From: Bog-473 sp963783245 | GTDB lineage: Bacteria > Actinomycetota > Acidimicrobiia > Acidimicrobiales > RAAP-2 | DNA: 64,000 nt | NCBI GenBank assembly: GCA_963783245.1 | Contig: CAWAMS010000002.1 | Coordinates: 1,116,001-1,180,000, forward strand | Direction: 5' to 3' | In this document: positions 8,488 through 17,948 of the stretch, piece after piece | Layout: every line of letters begins with the position of its first letter | Position numbering within the stretch: the stretch's first letter is position 1 | Program-made: the position numbers and the translations under genes | Notes under the pieces: model-generated | Seen by the model: only the letters and a program-made list of their open reading frames with translations | Told to the model about the DNA's origin: nothing | The model's database searches: none

Positions 8488-9510
8488 TCAAATCCCAGCG
8501 GCATCCCGACGTAACAGCTTTCGCAAGTACAGCTGTGCGCGTCCGGTCGCATGACCACTGCCAGCCATCAATAACCCAACCGTCATGGCCCCCAGCCGCG
8601 TCAATCCCACCAATCGTCCGGCAACTACTTGCCGGAGGTTGATTTTGACCTGCGTCGTCACCGCCCTACCCACGAATTCGCGTTCGGCGCGTATGTTGGC
8701 TGCGTGTCCCATTGCAGAAAAGGCTTCGACTTTTTCGCGATTGACGTAGAAGCACCGACGCCAGAAGTACTTCCACGTCACCCGCTCAGACGGGACGTAG
8801 TGGTGCACTATGGCGCGCGGTTCATAAAGGACACGCTTATCGGGAAACTCCGCTGCGACGCGCATGCAAAGGTCGAGATCGTCGAAGTCGATTGAATGGA
8901 ATCCCCCAATCTTCTGGAAGGCATCTCGACGCACTGACAAATTGGCGCCTATCAGATGGCCGAGCGGACCTAATTCCTTCGGCATCCCTTCGTATTCGCA
9001 GCCAAAGACCCAATCGAAATTCGAGGGGAACCACTGTGGCCGCTCTGTCTCGTAGAGCGGTAGCGGCGCCCCTCCGACGGCAACCGTCGAGGGATCCTTG
9101 TAGGGGGCGAGGAGATGTTCGAGCCAATCCGGTTCTGCCGCGGCATCATCATCCATGAAGACGAGTACGTCGCCCTCCGCAATCTCAGCGCCAGAGTTTC
9201 GAGCCCATCCTGCGCCAAATCGCCTTCTGGAACCATGGGCTTTGGCGTGGACTCCGGCACCCCCGTCGTCTTGATCGAACCGGTTTGGTATCACCCGAAT
9301 CGGGAAGCCGGCGGCGGAATCTCGCTGGCCCCATCGTTCTTCACATCGCTCCAACAATTCTTGATTGTGGTCGATGCAAAGAATAAGCATCAAGGGCGGA
9401 CACGATTGCGCCTCAACTGACGTGACCGCATCGATCAGCAGACCCCAGCGATTCAGGGTATAGGCCGGGATGATTACCGAAGCCGTCGGTGATGTCGGAG
9501 ATGTCGTCAT
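8488..9510 (-). CDS. Glycosyltransferase family 2
   Basis: The product is 340 residues from the ATG at 9510. It is a GT-A fold enzyme: it starts with SVIIPAYTLNRWG, has the metal-binding acidic motif VFMDDDAAAEPDW after the nucleotide-sugar half, and the acceptor-side motif FDDLDLCMRV (an ED/DD-type catalytic region) in the second half. The C-terminal 60 residues are basic and amphipathic and may associate with the membrane. A TTG at 9567 would add 19 residues; I prefer the ATG. The gene follows a 2OG-Fe(II) oxygenase gene by 75 bases on the same strand and probably adds a sugar during polysaccharide-unit assembly. Donor and acceptor are unknown. Confidence 0.88.
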   Translation of the reverse strand: MTTSPTSPTASVIIPAYTLNRWGLLIDAVTSVEAQSCPPLMLILCIDHNQELLERCEERWGQRDSAAGFPIRVIPNRFDQDDGGAGVHAKAHGSRRRFGAGWARNSGAEIAEGDVLVFMDDDAAAEPDWLEHLLAPYKDPSTVAVGGAPLPLYETERPQWFPSNFDWVFGCEYEGMPKELGPLGHLIGANLSVRRDAFQKIGGFHSIDFDDLDLCMRVAAEFPDKRVLYEPRAIVHHYVPSERVTWKYFWRRCFYVNREKVEAFSAMGHAANIRAEREFVGRAVTTQVKINLRQVVAGRLVGLTRLGAMTVGLLMAGSGHATGRAQLYLRKLLRRDAAGI

Positions 9511-9585
9511 GCCTCGTGTGCTCGACGGAGACGTCGCGCGGGGACTCGCACCCGGATCAGGTATCAATGAGTTCGATGGCCTGAG

Positions 9586-10419
9586 TTATCGTGTCGCCGA
9601 CTTTTTGTCTGACGACCCGCGTATATAGTCCCGTGTCAGATGCAAAAGGTCGAAGAAACTGTCTCTTGGCCTCCGGAAGTTCATGTACCACGGATCTTGC
9701 GAGCGCTTCGGGGACCAAAAGATCGGTTCCCGCCGGTCCATTGGACCCGGGTAGTCGGTGTAGTAGTAACTCGCCAGGGAGAGGCGGGCTCTCCCCTGGG
9801 GACACCGAACCGGGTCGGGCACCCCATGGTACGAAGTGGGCGTTGTTTCGAATATCACCACTCGGCCTGCGGTCGGCACGATTCGCTGTCCGCATGAAGC
9901 CGTGTCGGCGGGCCAAAGTTCGAGTTGACCACCAAAGTCTTCGTCCCAATCCGAATTCAAATATATGAGTACGTTGACCCGGTGGAAGAGTCCGTTGTCG
10001 GGATGTAGCCGAAAATCGCGATGAAGAACCTGAGAGGATCCCGGAGGGCTGACGTGAATCCCCGCCCAGCTGCGGGACTCATCTGGAATCAGATTTTCGA
10101 TGCCGGTCAGCTTCTCGAGGAATTTCAGGAACTCCGGCGTGAGAAGCGAGTCAAGAATGTCTTGCGCCGCGTGTCCTGTTACTTCGGGGGACTCCGCCTT
10201 GACCATTCTGTTGCCCTTGTGAACCTCGAGGCTGAGCGCTCGGTGCAGTTCCTGAGCCTCAGCCGCAGCGACCGCCGCCGGGTCAATCAGGTCCTCCAGG
10301 ATCAGATGCGGCCAGGGTTTCGCGCCGAGGTAGCTCTCACGGTATTTTTCGGCAAGGGCGTCCAAGTCCGGGACAGCAATGGGCGAACCATGCTTGCCCA
10401 CCCAGGTCTTAGTGGGCAT
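9586..10419 (-). CDS. 2-oxoglutarate/Fe(II)-dependent oxygenase (prolyl-4-hydroxylase-like)
   Basis: This 277-residue protein has a double-stranded beta-helix core. The facial triad is visible: H133-x-D135 (LHRDF) and the distal H198 (SYHGV). The 2-oxoglutarate-binding arginine is R210 or R212 just before the last strand (ARLSLASYYY). The family hydroxylates small molecules, sugars or side chains using O2 and 2-oxoglutarate. The position immediately upstream of a GT2 glycosyltransferase suggests decoration of a polysaccharide building block or a secreted protein, which is inference. No signal peptide is seen, so it acts in the cytoplasm. Confidence 0.85.
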   Translation of the reverse strand: MPTKTWVGKHGSPIAVPDLDALAEKYRESYLGAKPWPHLILEDLIDPAAVAAAEAQELHRALSLEVHKGNRMVKAESPEVTGHAAQDILDSLLTPEFLKFLEKLTGIENLIPDESRSWAGIHVSPPGSSQVLHRDFRLHPDNGLFHRVNVLIYLNSDWDEDFGGQLELWPADTASCGQRIVPTAGRVVIFETTPTSYHGVPDPVRCPQGRARLSLASYYYTDYPGPMDRREPIFWSPKRSQDPWYMNFRRPRDSFFDLLHLTRDYIRGSSDKKSATR

Positions 10420-10820
10420 GGGATCGACCTAACCTGGCCATTCCGACCTGCCGCCATGACCTGATGAACCAGCTCCACTCGGCTGAACCCGCTCCACAGA
10501 GTGCTTCATCCTCACGGGTCAAGTTTATCAGGTTCTTACCAGCGCATTTGAGGCAGGGGAGCAAGGAAATGTGGCCTCGTTTCCCTGCTCAGAGCATCGA
10601 TCCGAGGCGATCTCGGGGCGTGGACTGGCGTCGTGCATCGTCCGATCGTCTGGTAAGACAAGCGGGCACTTTTTAGGCCCGGTCTCAGGTTCGTGCCACC
10701 GGTTCCGCGGTGCTTCAGCGGCCAGTTGCCGGGTCATGATTCTTGGTGAGGGCACCCGAAGAGGGAGGTCGCCTGTGGCGCCTGGGCCGGGCCAAACCAT
10801 CTTCAATCATTGCGCTCAGA
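10420..10820. other. Intergenic region, 400 bases
   Basis: Both flanking genes are on the minus strand, so this stretch should carry the promoter of the 2OG-oxygenase/GT2 pair. A weak GGGC/GCCC hairpin surrounds 10665. The short frames here (for example minus strand 10528-10806) have no protein-like features, and I see no gene. Confidence 0.5.
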
Positions 10821-12215
10821 TCAGAGGCTCGAGTGCGACTGATCAGGTACCTGTGGGGCCTTATTCTCAGAAACTTCCCCTCCCTCACCGTGTCCAGACC
10901 GGAGGACCTTGAAGACGGTCGGGGAGTAGGCAATCGCCTCCAAGGAAAGCGCAACGAGGATTCCGATCGAGACGCCTGTCAGCCCGTGAAGAGAGGCGCC
11001 CGCGGCAGCCAGTCCCACCTCCAGGAACGCTCCTGCCATTGTCCAGAGCACCGCTTGGTGCATGCGGCCCTGCACTCGAGCGATTGAAACGTAGTGGGAT
11101 TTGATCGCGTAGGGATAGGTGCTCAAACCCAAGAATCCCATGGCAAGGCTGGCCGAAGCATACGCGGGTCCAAACAGCTTGAGAATAGAACTGGCGAACA
11201 CAAAGAAGAACGGCGCTGATGCGAGGGACAGGACCAAGGATATCTTCATCGTCTTCCGTACCTCGCGGCGAAGTGCGACGTCATCGCCCGGAGCCAGTGC
11301 AAAGAGCACGGTTGACAAGAGGTTGGGAATAGTTTGCACGATGCCCACAACCAAGAAGGTGGCGGTAAAGGCAGCGTTGGCGCTCGGACTCACGATGAGT
11401 GCCACCAAGACCGGGAAAATGAGGCGCGGCGATTGTATTGAAATATTCAGCCAATGATGCCGAAACATCAACTGGCGTTTCAGAAAGAGATTCCTGAAAT
11501 CCAACCGTGACGACTGTCCTTTCGTCAGCTTTCCGAGTTCAATAACGACGAGAAGCATGGACAGTGCCAGTCCCGTGGTCCAGGCGACCACAAGTTCGAC
11601 TCCTGAGTTGCTCGCCCAGACGGCAATGAGAATCGGCAAGAGCGCCAGCTTGCTCACTGCGAAAACAACATTGCGTCTCAGTTGCAGATCACCGCGAAGC
11701 AGCCCGATGCACGCATCGTCCAAGACGAGAAGATCGGTACTGAATACAGCGAGTAGCACGAAGACGAGCACGCCGATTGCACCTGCAACGCCCTCGCTGA
11801 TCGCTGACGAAGTGAACTGGAAGCCCACCCCGGCACCAAGTGCAACCACGAAAGTCGCGACACTCACGCTAACCACAGCCGTGAGGATCAGTGCCCGCGC
11901 CTGTCTTTTGTCGACGGATAGTTCGCTGATTACAAACGTGCTTAGGCCAAAGACACAAAATACGGAGATAAATTGCGCCGCCGACTGCACCGCCGAAGCG
12001 GTGCCAACAGCGCTGGCGGGCACCAAACGTGCTGCGATGAACCAGTAGAAGAATCCGAGGAAACTGGTGATGATCGTGCTGCCATAAAGGTGGGCCGCAT
12101 TGCGAATGAGTGGACCTTCGAGAGCTCCTTTCGCTTCAGCTCTCAGATGCCCCAGCCGTTGTCCAAGAGTGGTCGCAGAAACCTTGGATTCAGTGGCTTC
12201 CGTGTCTTCCTTCAC
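10821..12215 (-). CDS. Wzx/MATE-type polysaccharide flippase
   Basis: This 464-residue protein starts at a GTG with ACAGGG a few bases upstream. Twelve or so hydrophobic segments run from residue 40 to 445, flanked by polar termini, the usual layout of the MOP-superfamily polysaccharide transporters that flip lipid-linked oligosaccharides across the membrane. Family-like features are the N-terminal segment after RNAAHLYGS and the FGPAYASAS loop in the C-terminal half, a position that reads FGPSYALHG in the second flippase of this window (22547-23839). Two flippases in one locus suggest two repeat-unit pathways or two substrates. No single residue motif defines the substrate. Confidence 0.88.
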   Translation of the reverse strand: MKEDTEATESKVSATTLGQRLGHLRAEAKGALEGPLIRNAAHLYGSTIITSFLGFFYWFIAARLVPASAVGTASAVQSAAQFISVFCVFGLSTFVISELSVDKRQARALILTAVVSVSVATFVVALGAGVGFQFTSSAISEGVAGAIGVLVFVLLAVFSTDLLVLDDACIGLLRGDLQLRRNVVFAVSKLALLPILIAVWASNSGVELVVAWTTGLALSMLLVVIELGKLTKGQSSRLDFRNLFLKRQLMFRHHWLNISIQSPRLIFPVLVALIVSPSANAAFTATFLVVGIVQTIPNLLSTVLFALAPGDDVALRREVRKTMKISLVLSLASAPFFFVFASSILKLFGPAYASASLAMGFLGLSTYPYAIKSHYVSIARVQGRMHQAVLWTMAGAFLEVGLAAAGASLHGLTGVSIGILVALSLEAIAYSPTVFKVLRSGHGEGGEVSENKAPQVPDQSHSSL

Positions 12216-12324
12216 AAGCCCTGTCCGATCGGCCCTCGTGCGCCGCGTTTAGTGGTTGCCGCAGGGCTTTCACTGTCCGCTCGTCTCGACCGCCAGGAGG
12301 AATCTACGTGGCTCTCATACACTC

Positions 12325-12975
12325 TCACGGTTGCGCACCCAGGCCGATAAGTGCCTTCGCAACGACGAATCCCTCCGCGTAGCGCGACTGGCATTCGATC
12401 CCACGAAGTCGGAGAAGCGCCCCGAATGTCTCGTCGTCCCACCAGCTGCGCTCAACTTGAGACGGAAAGCATTCACTCAAGAGCTCCATTTTTCGTTGGG
12501 CGGTTGTTTCGTCGAGTTCCACGTAGTGAGTTGCCCGTCCTAAATCACCATCCCATTTGGGGATCTCGTAGTGTAGAACAAGCGCGTTCCGCCAAACCGT
12601 GGGAACGAGCTGTGCAACGAGCCGATGATCTTGGTGAGCGTCGTCGGCCCGAGGAGCCAGCACAAGATCAGCGTTGCGAAATCGGGCAACGTCCTCCAAT
12701 CCCTGTTTGACCTCTTCCCAATGACCAGGTAGTCGACCGTCCGGTAAGGCATGAAGGTGGAATGCGATGTTCGCTCCGGGCAGGAACGCGGCAGCAGCAC
12801 TGCGTGCCTCTGCATGACGGTCAGCGGACCCGGTCATCAGCACGTAGTCCACCGTAAGTTGACGGGCCCTTGACAATGAGAGAAGCGTTCCACCGCAACC
12901 AATCTCAATATCGTCAGGATGTGCGCCGAGACACACGAGATTCAAAGGTCCGGTGGGAAGATCAAGGGTAATCAT
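12325..12975 (-). CDS. PIG-L/LmbE-family deacetylase
   Basis: The 216-residue product has the zinc-site motif AHPDD (H19, D21, D22) near the N-terminus and the second metal-ligand motif HQDH (114-117). PIG-L family enzymes remove acetyl groups from N-acetylglucosamine-containing substrates; relatives serve in mycothiol, teicoplanin and polysaccharide pathways. Its place between a flippase and a CDP-sugar synthesis gene suggests deacetylation of a sugar nucleotide or lipid-linked sugar. The ATG at 12975 has no evident Shine-Dalgarno sequence (the upstream bases read CACCTCCT), so the start is slightly uncertain. Confidence 0.9.
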   Translation of the reverse strand: MITLDLPTGPLNLVCLGAHPDDIEIGCGGTLLSLSRARQLTVDYVLMTGSADRHAEARSAAAAFLPGANIAFHLHALPDGRLPGHWEEVKQGLEDVARFRNADLVLAPRADDAHQDHRLVAQLVPTVWRNALVLHYEIPKWDGDLGRATHYVELDETTAQRKMELLSECFPSQVERSWWDDETFGALLRLRGIECQSRYAEGFVVAKALIGLGAQP

Positions 12976-13040
12976 AGGAGGTGGGTATCGCTCGAAGAAT
13001 ATTCAGGGCGACCATTGTGCCGGCTGACCCCAAATCGCCG

Positions 13041-13874
13041 TCAGGGCCCCGCTTCAATTGAAGGCACCTCGATCGCAGGGGTACGGATATATGTAGATCG
13101 CCCAACTCGCCATGGCATCCATGGGCAGTTGCCACTCTGATAGAGAAGTTCGAGTGCCGAACGTTCTTTGAGTGTGTCCATTGGAGCCCAGAATCCATCA
13201 TAGTGGAAGGCCTGAACCCGGCCGTCTGCAGCGGCGGCGACGCAGGCGTTCATGACGAGGTCCTCGCCTTCGTTCAGGTAGTCAAAGATACCCTGACGCA
13301 GGACAAAATATCCGCCATTTATTCGCATATCCATGTCGGCAACGGGAACAAACCCGTCCACTCGAGAACCTCTCATGTTCACAACATGAAAGCTCTCCTG
13401 CGGCTTTATCGCGAGCAAATTCGCGACGTCGTCGGTGTCACTGAGGAGCTTTACCATCTCATCGAGAGGAGCATCCGTGAGGACGTCGCCGTAGTTGGCG
13501 AGGAACATTTCGTCGTTGTCGAGGTGATGTCGCACTCGACGCAGACGCTCGCCGATAGGAGTTTCGATTCCGGTGTCGGCGAAGGTGATGCGCCAATCAC
13601 TGATGTCGGTGTCGAAGAGCTCGATCTGCGAGCCGCCCTTCGAGAGGACGAAGTCGTTCGACGTCGTCTCGTCGTAATTGATGAAATATTCCTTCACCGA
13701 GTGTGCCCCGTGTCCCAGACACAATATGAACTCAGTGTGTCCGAAATGCGCGTAGTACCGCATGACATGCCAAAGCACGGGGCGATTTCCTATTTGCATC
13801 ATGGGCTTGGGCGCCGAATCCTCGCTCGTGCGCATCCGGAGGCCGAGTCCGCCGCAGAATAAGACGACTTTCAT
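13041..13874 (-). CDS. rfbF: Glucose-1-phosphate cytidylyltransferase
   Basis: The 277-residue product starts MKVVLFCGGLGLRMR with SAPKPM a few residues later, the nucleotidyltransferase signature. The GDVLTDAP segment (metal-binding Asp) and the FWAPMDTLKE tail are typical of RfbF. The enzyme makes CDP-glucose from CTP and glucose 1-phosphate, the entry to CDP-deoxysugars. The start at 13874 has GGAG at good spacing; the frame is open further upstream but has no support. It lies 13 bases from the stop of the methyltransferase gene upstream, so the SDR, methyltransferase and rfbF form an operon. A CDP-glucose 4,6-dehydratase (RfbG) is not obvious in the window. Confidence 0.93.
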   Translation of the reverse strand: MKVVLFCGGLGLRMRTSEDSAPKPMMQIGNRPVLWHVMRYYAHFGHTEFILCLGHGAHSVKEYFINYDETTSNDFVLSKGGSQIELFDTDISDWRITFADTGIETPIGERLRRVRHHLDNDEMFLANYGDVLTDAPLDEMVKLLSDTDDVANLLAIKPQESFHVVNMRGSRVDGFVPVADMDMRINGGYFVLRQGIFDYLNEGEDLVMNACVAAAADGRVQAFHYDGFWAPMDTLKERSALELLYQSGNCPWMPWRVGRSTYIRTPAIEVPSIEAGP

Positions 13875-13887
13875 AGCAACTCCATGG

Positions 13888-15117
13888 TTAGAAGACTTCG
13901 AGCTTTGGTAGTGCGACCACGAGTTGGGCACCCCAGTCGCGCGTATACGTCAGTTGTGAAGAAATCTCACTGCGCAGATTCCACGGCATGATCAGTATGT
14001 ACTCAGGCTTTGTTGCCGCGAGATGTTCGACTGGGTGAATCGGAATGTGAGTCCCGGGCAGGAACTTGCCATGCTTGAAGGGATTTCTGTCGACGGTGTA
14101 CTCAACCAGGTCTGATCGGATCCCGCAGTGATTGAGAAGCGTATTCGCTTTGCCCGGTGCTCCGTAACCGGCAACGGTGGCATTCTTTCGAGAACAGTCA
14201 ACAAGGAACTCGACGAGATCGTTGCGAATCGCTGCGACGGCTGACCCGAATCCCTCGTGGCCTTCGAGGCTGTGAAGGCCCGCCTTTGCTTCGTCAGCGA
14301 GCACGCTGTGGACACGGGGGGAAGGTTCGTGCGCGTTTTCCGATGGCGTTGACCAGGTTCGCAAAGAGCCACCATGCGTTGTCAGCTCGTCAACGTCGAC
14401 CACGGTCAGTCCGGCTTTTGCCAATACCCGTTGCGTTGTGAGGAGCGAGAGATATGAGAAGTGTTCGTGGTAAATGGTGTCGTATTCTCGCGATTCAACA
14501 AGCCGCAACAAGTGCGGGATCTCAATGCTTACGTATCCGGTATCGGACACGAGCGCCCTTAGGCCTTTCGCAAAGTCAACGATATCGGGTACGTGTGCAA
14601 ACACGTTGTTGGCCACAACAAGGTCAGCCGCACCGTGACGCTTCGTCACATCTTGACCGGTCTCCGCACCCAAGAATTGGACTTCAGTTGGCACGCCCCG
14701 GGCCAAGGCGGCTTCTGCGACATTGGCGGCCGGCTCAATCCCGAGGGAGCGAATCCCGCGCGCAACGGTGTGCTGCAGTAAGTACCCGTCGTTGCTCGCA
14801 ACCTCCACGACGAACGAATCCTCGTGGAGTCCCAGCCGGGAAACCGCATGATCGACGAATCGACCGGCATGGTCGATCCACGAATCACTGTAGGAAGAAA
14901 AGTATGCATAGTCGCTGAAGATCTCCGAGGCGGGGATATAGGCCGGCAGTTGCACGAGCAGGCAAGATGAGCACACTCGCACGTGGAGCGGATAGAAGGC
15001 TTCCATCTGATCCAGCTGATCCTCGGTGATGAAGAGCTCACAAGGAGGCGACATCCCCAGATCGACGAAGGTCTTCGTGAGAGGTGACCCACAAAGACGG
15101 CATGGTGGCGCGATCAA
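13888..15117 (-). CDS. SAM-dependent sugar C-methyltransferase
   Basis: The product is 409 residues from a TTG at 15117 that overlaps the stop of the upstream SDR gene (TTGA), the usual coupling geometry. The N-terminal zinc-binding region has C6-x2-C9 and C49-x2-C52. The SAM-binding motif VVEVASNDGYL follows at 103-113, and the C-terminal domain carries VAGYGAPGKANTLLN and an EYTVDRNPFKHGKFLPGT-type stretch. This three-part architecture is that of NDP-hexose 3-C-methyltransferases such as TylCIII and related enzymes. With rfbF adjacent, a C-methylated CDP-deoxysugar is a plausible product. A paralogue with a degraded SAM motif is at 21374-22525. Confidence 0.9.
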   Translation of the reverse strand: MIAPPCRLCGSPLTKTFVDLGMSPPCELFITEDQLDQMEAFYPLHVRVCSSCLLVQLPAYIPASEIFSDYAYFSSYSDSWIDHAGRFVDHAVSRLGLHEDSFVVEVASNDGYLLQHTVARGIRSLGIEPAANVAEAALARGVPTEVQFLGAETGQDVTKRHGAADLVVANNVFAHVPDIVDFAKGLRALVSDTGYVSIEIPHLLRLVESREYDTIYHEHFSYLSLLTTQRVLAKAGLTVVDVDELTTHGGSLRTWSTPSENAHEPSPRVHSVLADEAKAGLHSLEGHEGFGSAVAAIRNDLVEFLVDCSRKNATVAGYGAPGKANTLLNHCGIRSDLVEYTVDRNPFKHGKFLPGTHIPIHPVEHLAATKPEYILIMPWNLRSEISSQLTYTRDWGAQLVVALPKLEVF

Positions 15118-16159
15118 CGGTTCGCCCCTTGGGGGCTCCTGATCCGCAGCTCCTCGTCGAGCAGTCCGTCGGCAAGCAACTGACTGATGCGAGCCAACCG
15201 AACATAGCGAGGTCCTTCGAAGTCCTCTTTGCTCAGACCGATTCGAGTCATGTCTGCGGCCATTTCGTCGATTCCTTTCGGAACGGTCCATTGTGGTTCA
15301 AAGGCGGGTAGGAGCCTCCCGATTTTCGTGAAATCCACGCGGTAGTCCCGCTTGTCCGGTCCAGCGCTCTCCGCGAAGGTGACTGGGCAGCCAAGAGCTT
15401 CCGATACTTGGAGGGCGACATCGCGAATCTGCACCACGTCTTCGTCGCGGCCCACATTGAAAGCCTGGTCATGAACGGCGTCAAGAGGAGCCTCCAACGC
15501 AGCAAGGAACGCGCGAGAGATGTCCTCGATGTGCACCAACGGGCGCCATGGTGTGCCGTCTGACTGCAGCCGCACCTCTCCCTGAGTGAATGCCGTTCCT
15601 GTCAGGTTGTTGACCACGATGTCCGCCCTGAGCCGGGGAGACGACCCGTACGCGGTGGCGTTCCGCAGGTAGACGGGGCTGAAGCTGCTGTCCGCTAGTT
15701 TTGCGATCCCCTGTTCCGCCAGCACCTTGCTCTCTCCGTACGGGGTGACCGGGTTGAACTGACCGTCTTCGGTGACGGGGGCATCTCCCGCTGCGCCATA
15801 AAGTGAGCACGAAGACGAAAACAAGAAGCGCGGAACTCCCGCCTTCTTGGCCATTTCTGCAACGTGGATTGCACCATGGGCGTTCACGGAGTAGGTAGCG
15901 TTCGGGTTGAGATGTCCAATGGGATCGTTTGAAATCGCGGCCAGATGTACCACGGCATCGAAGCCTGCAAGTTCGGGGGGGTCACGTCCCGGATGTCACG
16001 AGGGGGCGAGGGGTTCACATCGGCGAGCTCTCCGAAGTCGCAACCCTCGTACCAGCCCGCATCCAGTCCCACTACTTCGTGACCATGAGCGCGGAAAAAT
16101 GGCACAAGTACCGCTCCGATGTATCCGCGATCACCCGTAACCAGTACTCGCATTGACAT
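15114..16159 (-). pseudogene. NAD-dependent sugar epimerase, interrupted by a frameshift in a C7 tract
   Basis: The N-terminal part (ATG 16159 or 16153; MRVLVTGDRGYIG) and the C-terminal part (from about 15970, VVHLAAISNDPIGHLN to the end at 15114) are both classic extended-SDR sequence but lie in different frames. The break is in a run of seven G on the plus strand (15975-15981). One more base would restore the continuous reading VTPPELAGFDAVVHLAA. The rest is intact, including YGESK as Tyr-x3-Lys. Sequencing error, a fresh mutation or slipped-strand phase variation all fit. The operon context (methyltransferase, rfbF) suggests NDP-sugar epimerisation or dehydration. Confidence 0.85.
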
Positions 16160-16390
16160 TTGCCAATCTTACTCCAGGTTCGGCGGAAAATTAGGCCCGG
16201 AATCTCATGGCAACTGACTCGCAACCGGGGCCGTGCGGTGACCGAATGTTCACGACAAGTTCACATGCGGGCATCCCTCCATGTCGCCGGGTTTTATGGT
16301 CGGGAGGTGTTCTCGAACCTGGGCAATCACAACGAACTGTGTCGGAGGAGGTGGAATTGCGGCGACCGGCCTCCGAAAGACCCGTATTCG

Positions 16391-17650
16391 TCAGCCGAGG
16401 TCGGAGAACTGACTCTCGGCTTTATCGGCTAAATAGCCTGCAATTGCCATGCTGGCAGTAGCGGCCGGTGAAGGAGCGTTTCGAACGTGCAGAAGGGTCC
16501 CATCTCCGCCCAGGCGAAAATCATCGACGAGGGAGCCGTCGGGATCTACCGCCTGAGCGCGGACGCCCGACGGGCCCCATCGAAGATCGGCACTCAGGAT
16601 TTCTGGCACGAACCGCTGGACCTCGCCCAAGAATGCCCGCTTGTTCACATCGCGCCAGATCTCACCTATACCCATGCGCCAGTGACGTCGAGCCAGACGT
16701 CGAAATCCGGGCGATGCGAAGACCGATCTCACGTCGTTTCCATTGAGATCCCGGCGGCGATACCCTTCGCGCTTGAGAGCGAGAACGGCGTTGGGACCCG
16801 CCAGAACCCTCCCATCAACTGTCCGAGTGAGGTGGATTCCGAGAAACGGGAATTGTGGGTCCGGAACTGGATAGATCAGGCCCCGGACGAGAGCGGCCGC
16901 ACGTTCGGTGAGCGTGTAATAGTCGCCACGAAACGGTACAATTTGCTCACCGGGCTCGGAGCCGGTCATCCGTGCCAATCGGTCGGCTTGAAGACCGGCG
17001 CAGGCGATCACATGCCGGCAGGGCACGGTAGATCCGCCCGCAGTCACGACGAGCTGCTGCCGGTGGATTGAGATGCCCGTGACCTCCGCCCCCAAGCGGA
17101 CTTCGGCTCCGGCGGTGCGAATGTCTGCTGCCATAGAGGCGGCAACGGATTGGTAGCTTATGATTGACGTGGACGGCGACCACAGAGCGGCATGTCCGAC
17201 GGCGTGCGGTTCTCTGTCCTTGAGGCCCTCTGGTCCAAGCATTTCGAGGTCGGGGATACCATTCGCCTCACCTCTCTTGTGCAGTTCGTTGAGCGCTGGA
17301 ATCTCCGTGGATTCCGAGGCGATGACTAGTTTGCCGCAACGTTCGACAGCGATCCCGTGTTCCTGGGCGTAGCGCTCGAGGGCAGCTTTGCCCGCCAGGC
17401 ATAGACGGGCTTTTAAGGATCCCGGCTGATAGTACAGGCCAGCGTGGAGAACCCCGCTATTATGTCCTGTTTGATGAGCGGCCAGGGTCATTTCTTTATC
17501 GACCACGAGCAATCTAAGCCCAGGCCGTCGATTGAGAAGCTCTCGTGCGGTAGCTAAACCCAATATGCCGGCACCTATCACGACGATGTCGTAGCCGACG
17601 CTGGAACTCGTCGCAATGGCCGATGAATCAGGCCCGACGCCACTCGTCAT
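16391..17650 (-). CDS. lhgO: L-2-hydroxyglutarate oxidase-like FAD protein
   Basis: This 419-residue protein of the DAO superfamily has the FAD motif IGAGILGL (25-32), followed by the ARELLNRRPGLRLLVVDKE strand-helix, the LhgO-typical AAHQTGHNSGVLHAGLYY, and PFRGDYY mid-protein. The C-terminal RNAPSPAATASMAIAGYL closes the FAD site. LhgO oxidises L-2-hydroxyglutarate to 2-oxoglutarate, passing electrons to the membrane quinone pool in E. coli. Here it sits inside a polysaccharide locus, divergent from a glycosyltransferase. It may be a housekeeping gene caught in the cluster, or its substrate may be a hydroxy acid substituent. The start is the ATG at 17650. Confidence 0.85.
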   Translation of the reverse strand: MTSGVGPDSSAIATSSSVGYDIVVIGAGILGLATARELLNRRPGLRLLVVDKEMTLAAHQTGHNSGVLHAGLYYQPGSLKARLCLAGKAALERYAQEHGIAVERCGKLVIASESTEIPALNELHKRGEANGIPDLEMLGPEGLKDREPHAVGHAALWSPSTSIISYQSVAASMAADIRTAGAEVRLGAEVTGISIHRQQLVVTAGGSTVPCRHVIACAGLQADRLARMTGSEPGEQIVPFRGDYYTLTERAAALVRGLIYPVPDPQFPFLGIHLTRTVDGRVLAGPNAVLALKREGYRRRDLNGNDVRSVFASPGFRRLARRHWRMGIGEIWRDVNKRAFLGEVQRFVPEILSADLRWGPSGVRAQAVDPDGSLVDDFRLGGDGTLLHVRNAPSPAATASMAIAGYLADKAESQFSDLG

Positions 17651-17948
17651 TGAAATCTGTCCACATGCCGGTTATCTCGTTGCGGGCGCACGATCTGCGG
17701 AAACGGAGTGAAGCGATTCCGCCCATGGAGGGATTTCCCAGCAGCAACGCCTCCCTTTTGGTCGGCGTTCTCGGAGGCCCCAACTTCCGAGGCTCCGCTG
17801 TAATGTGGTGACGGCATCATCGGAACTTTAGTCGGCTGGCTATCTTCACGTCCGACGGAACGGAGCAGATTGATCACGAGTCGAATGATGCCCTCACTGC
17901 GACTTTCGTGCATTAAACTTTTTCCGTAATGGTCAAAGCTCGTCATCC

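Noticed and set aside
10528..10806. Small minus-strand frame of 92 codons
   Set aside because: Unstructured composition, no start signal and no recognisable pattern.
13203..13862. Plus-strand frame of 219 codons
   Set aside because: It is the complement of rfbF.
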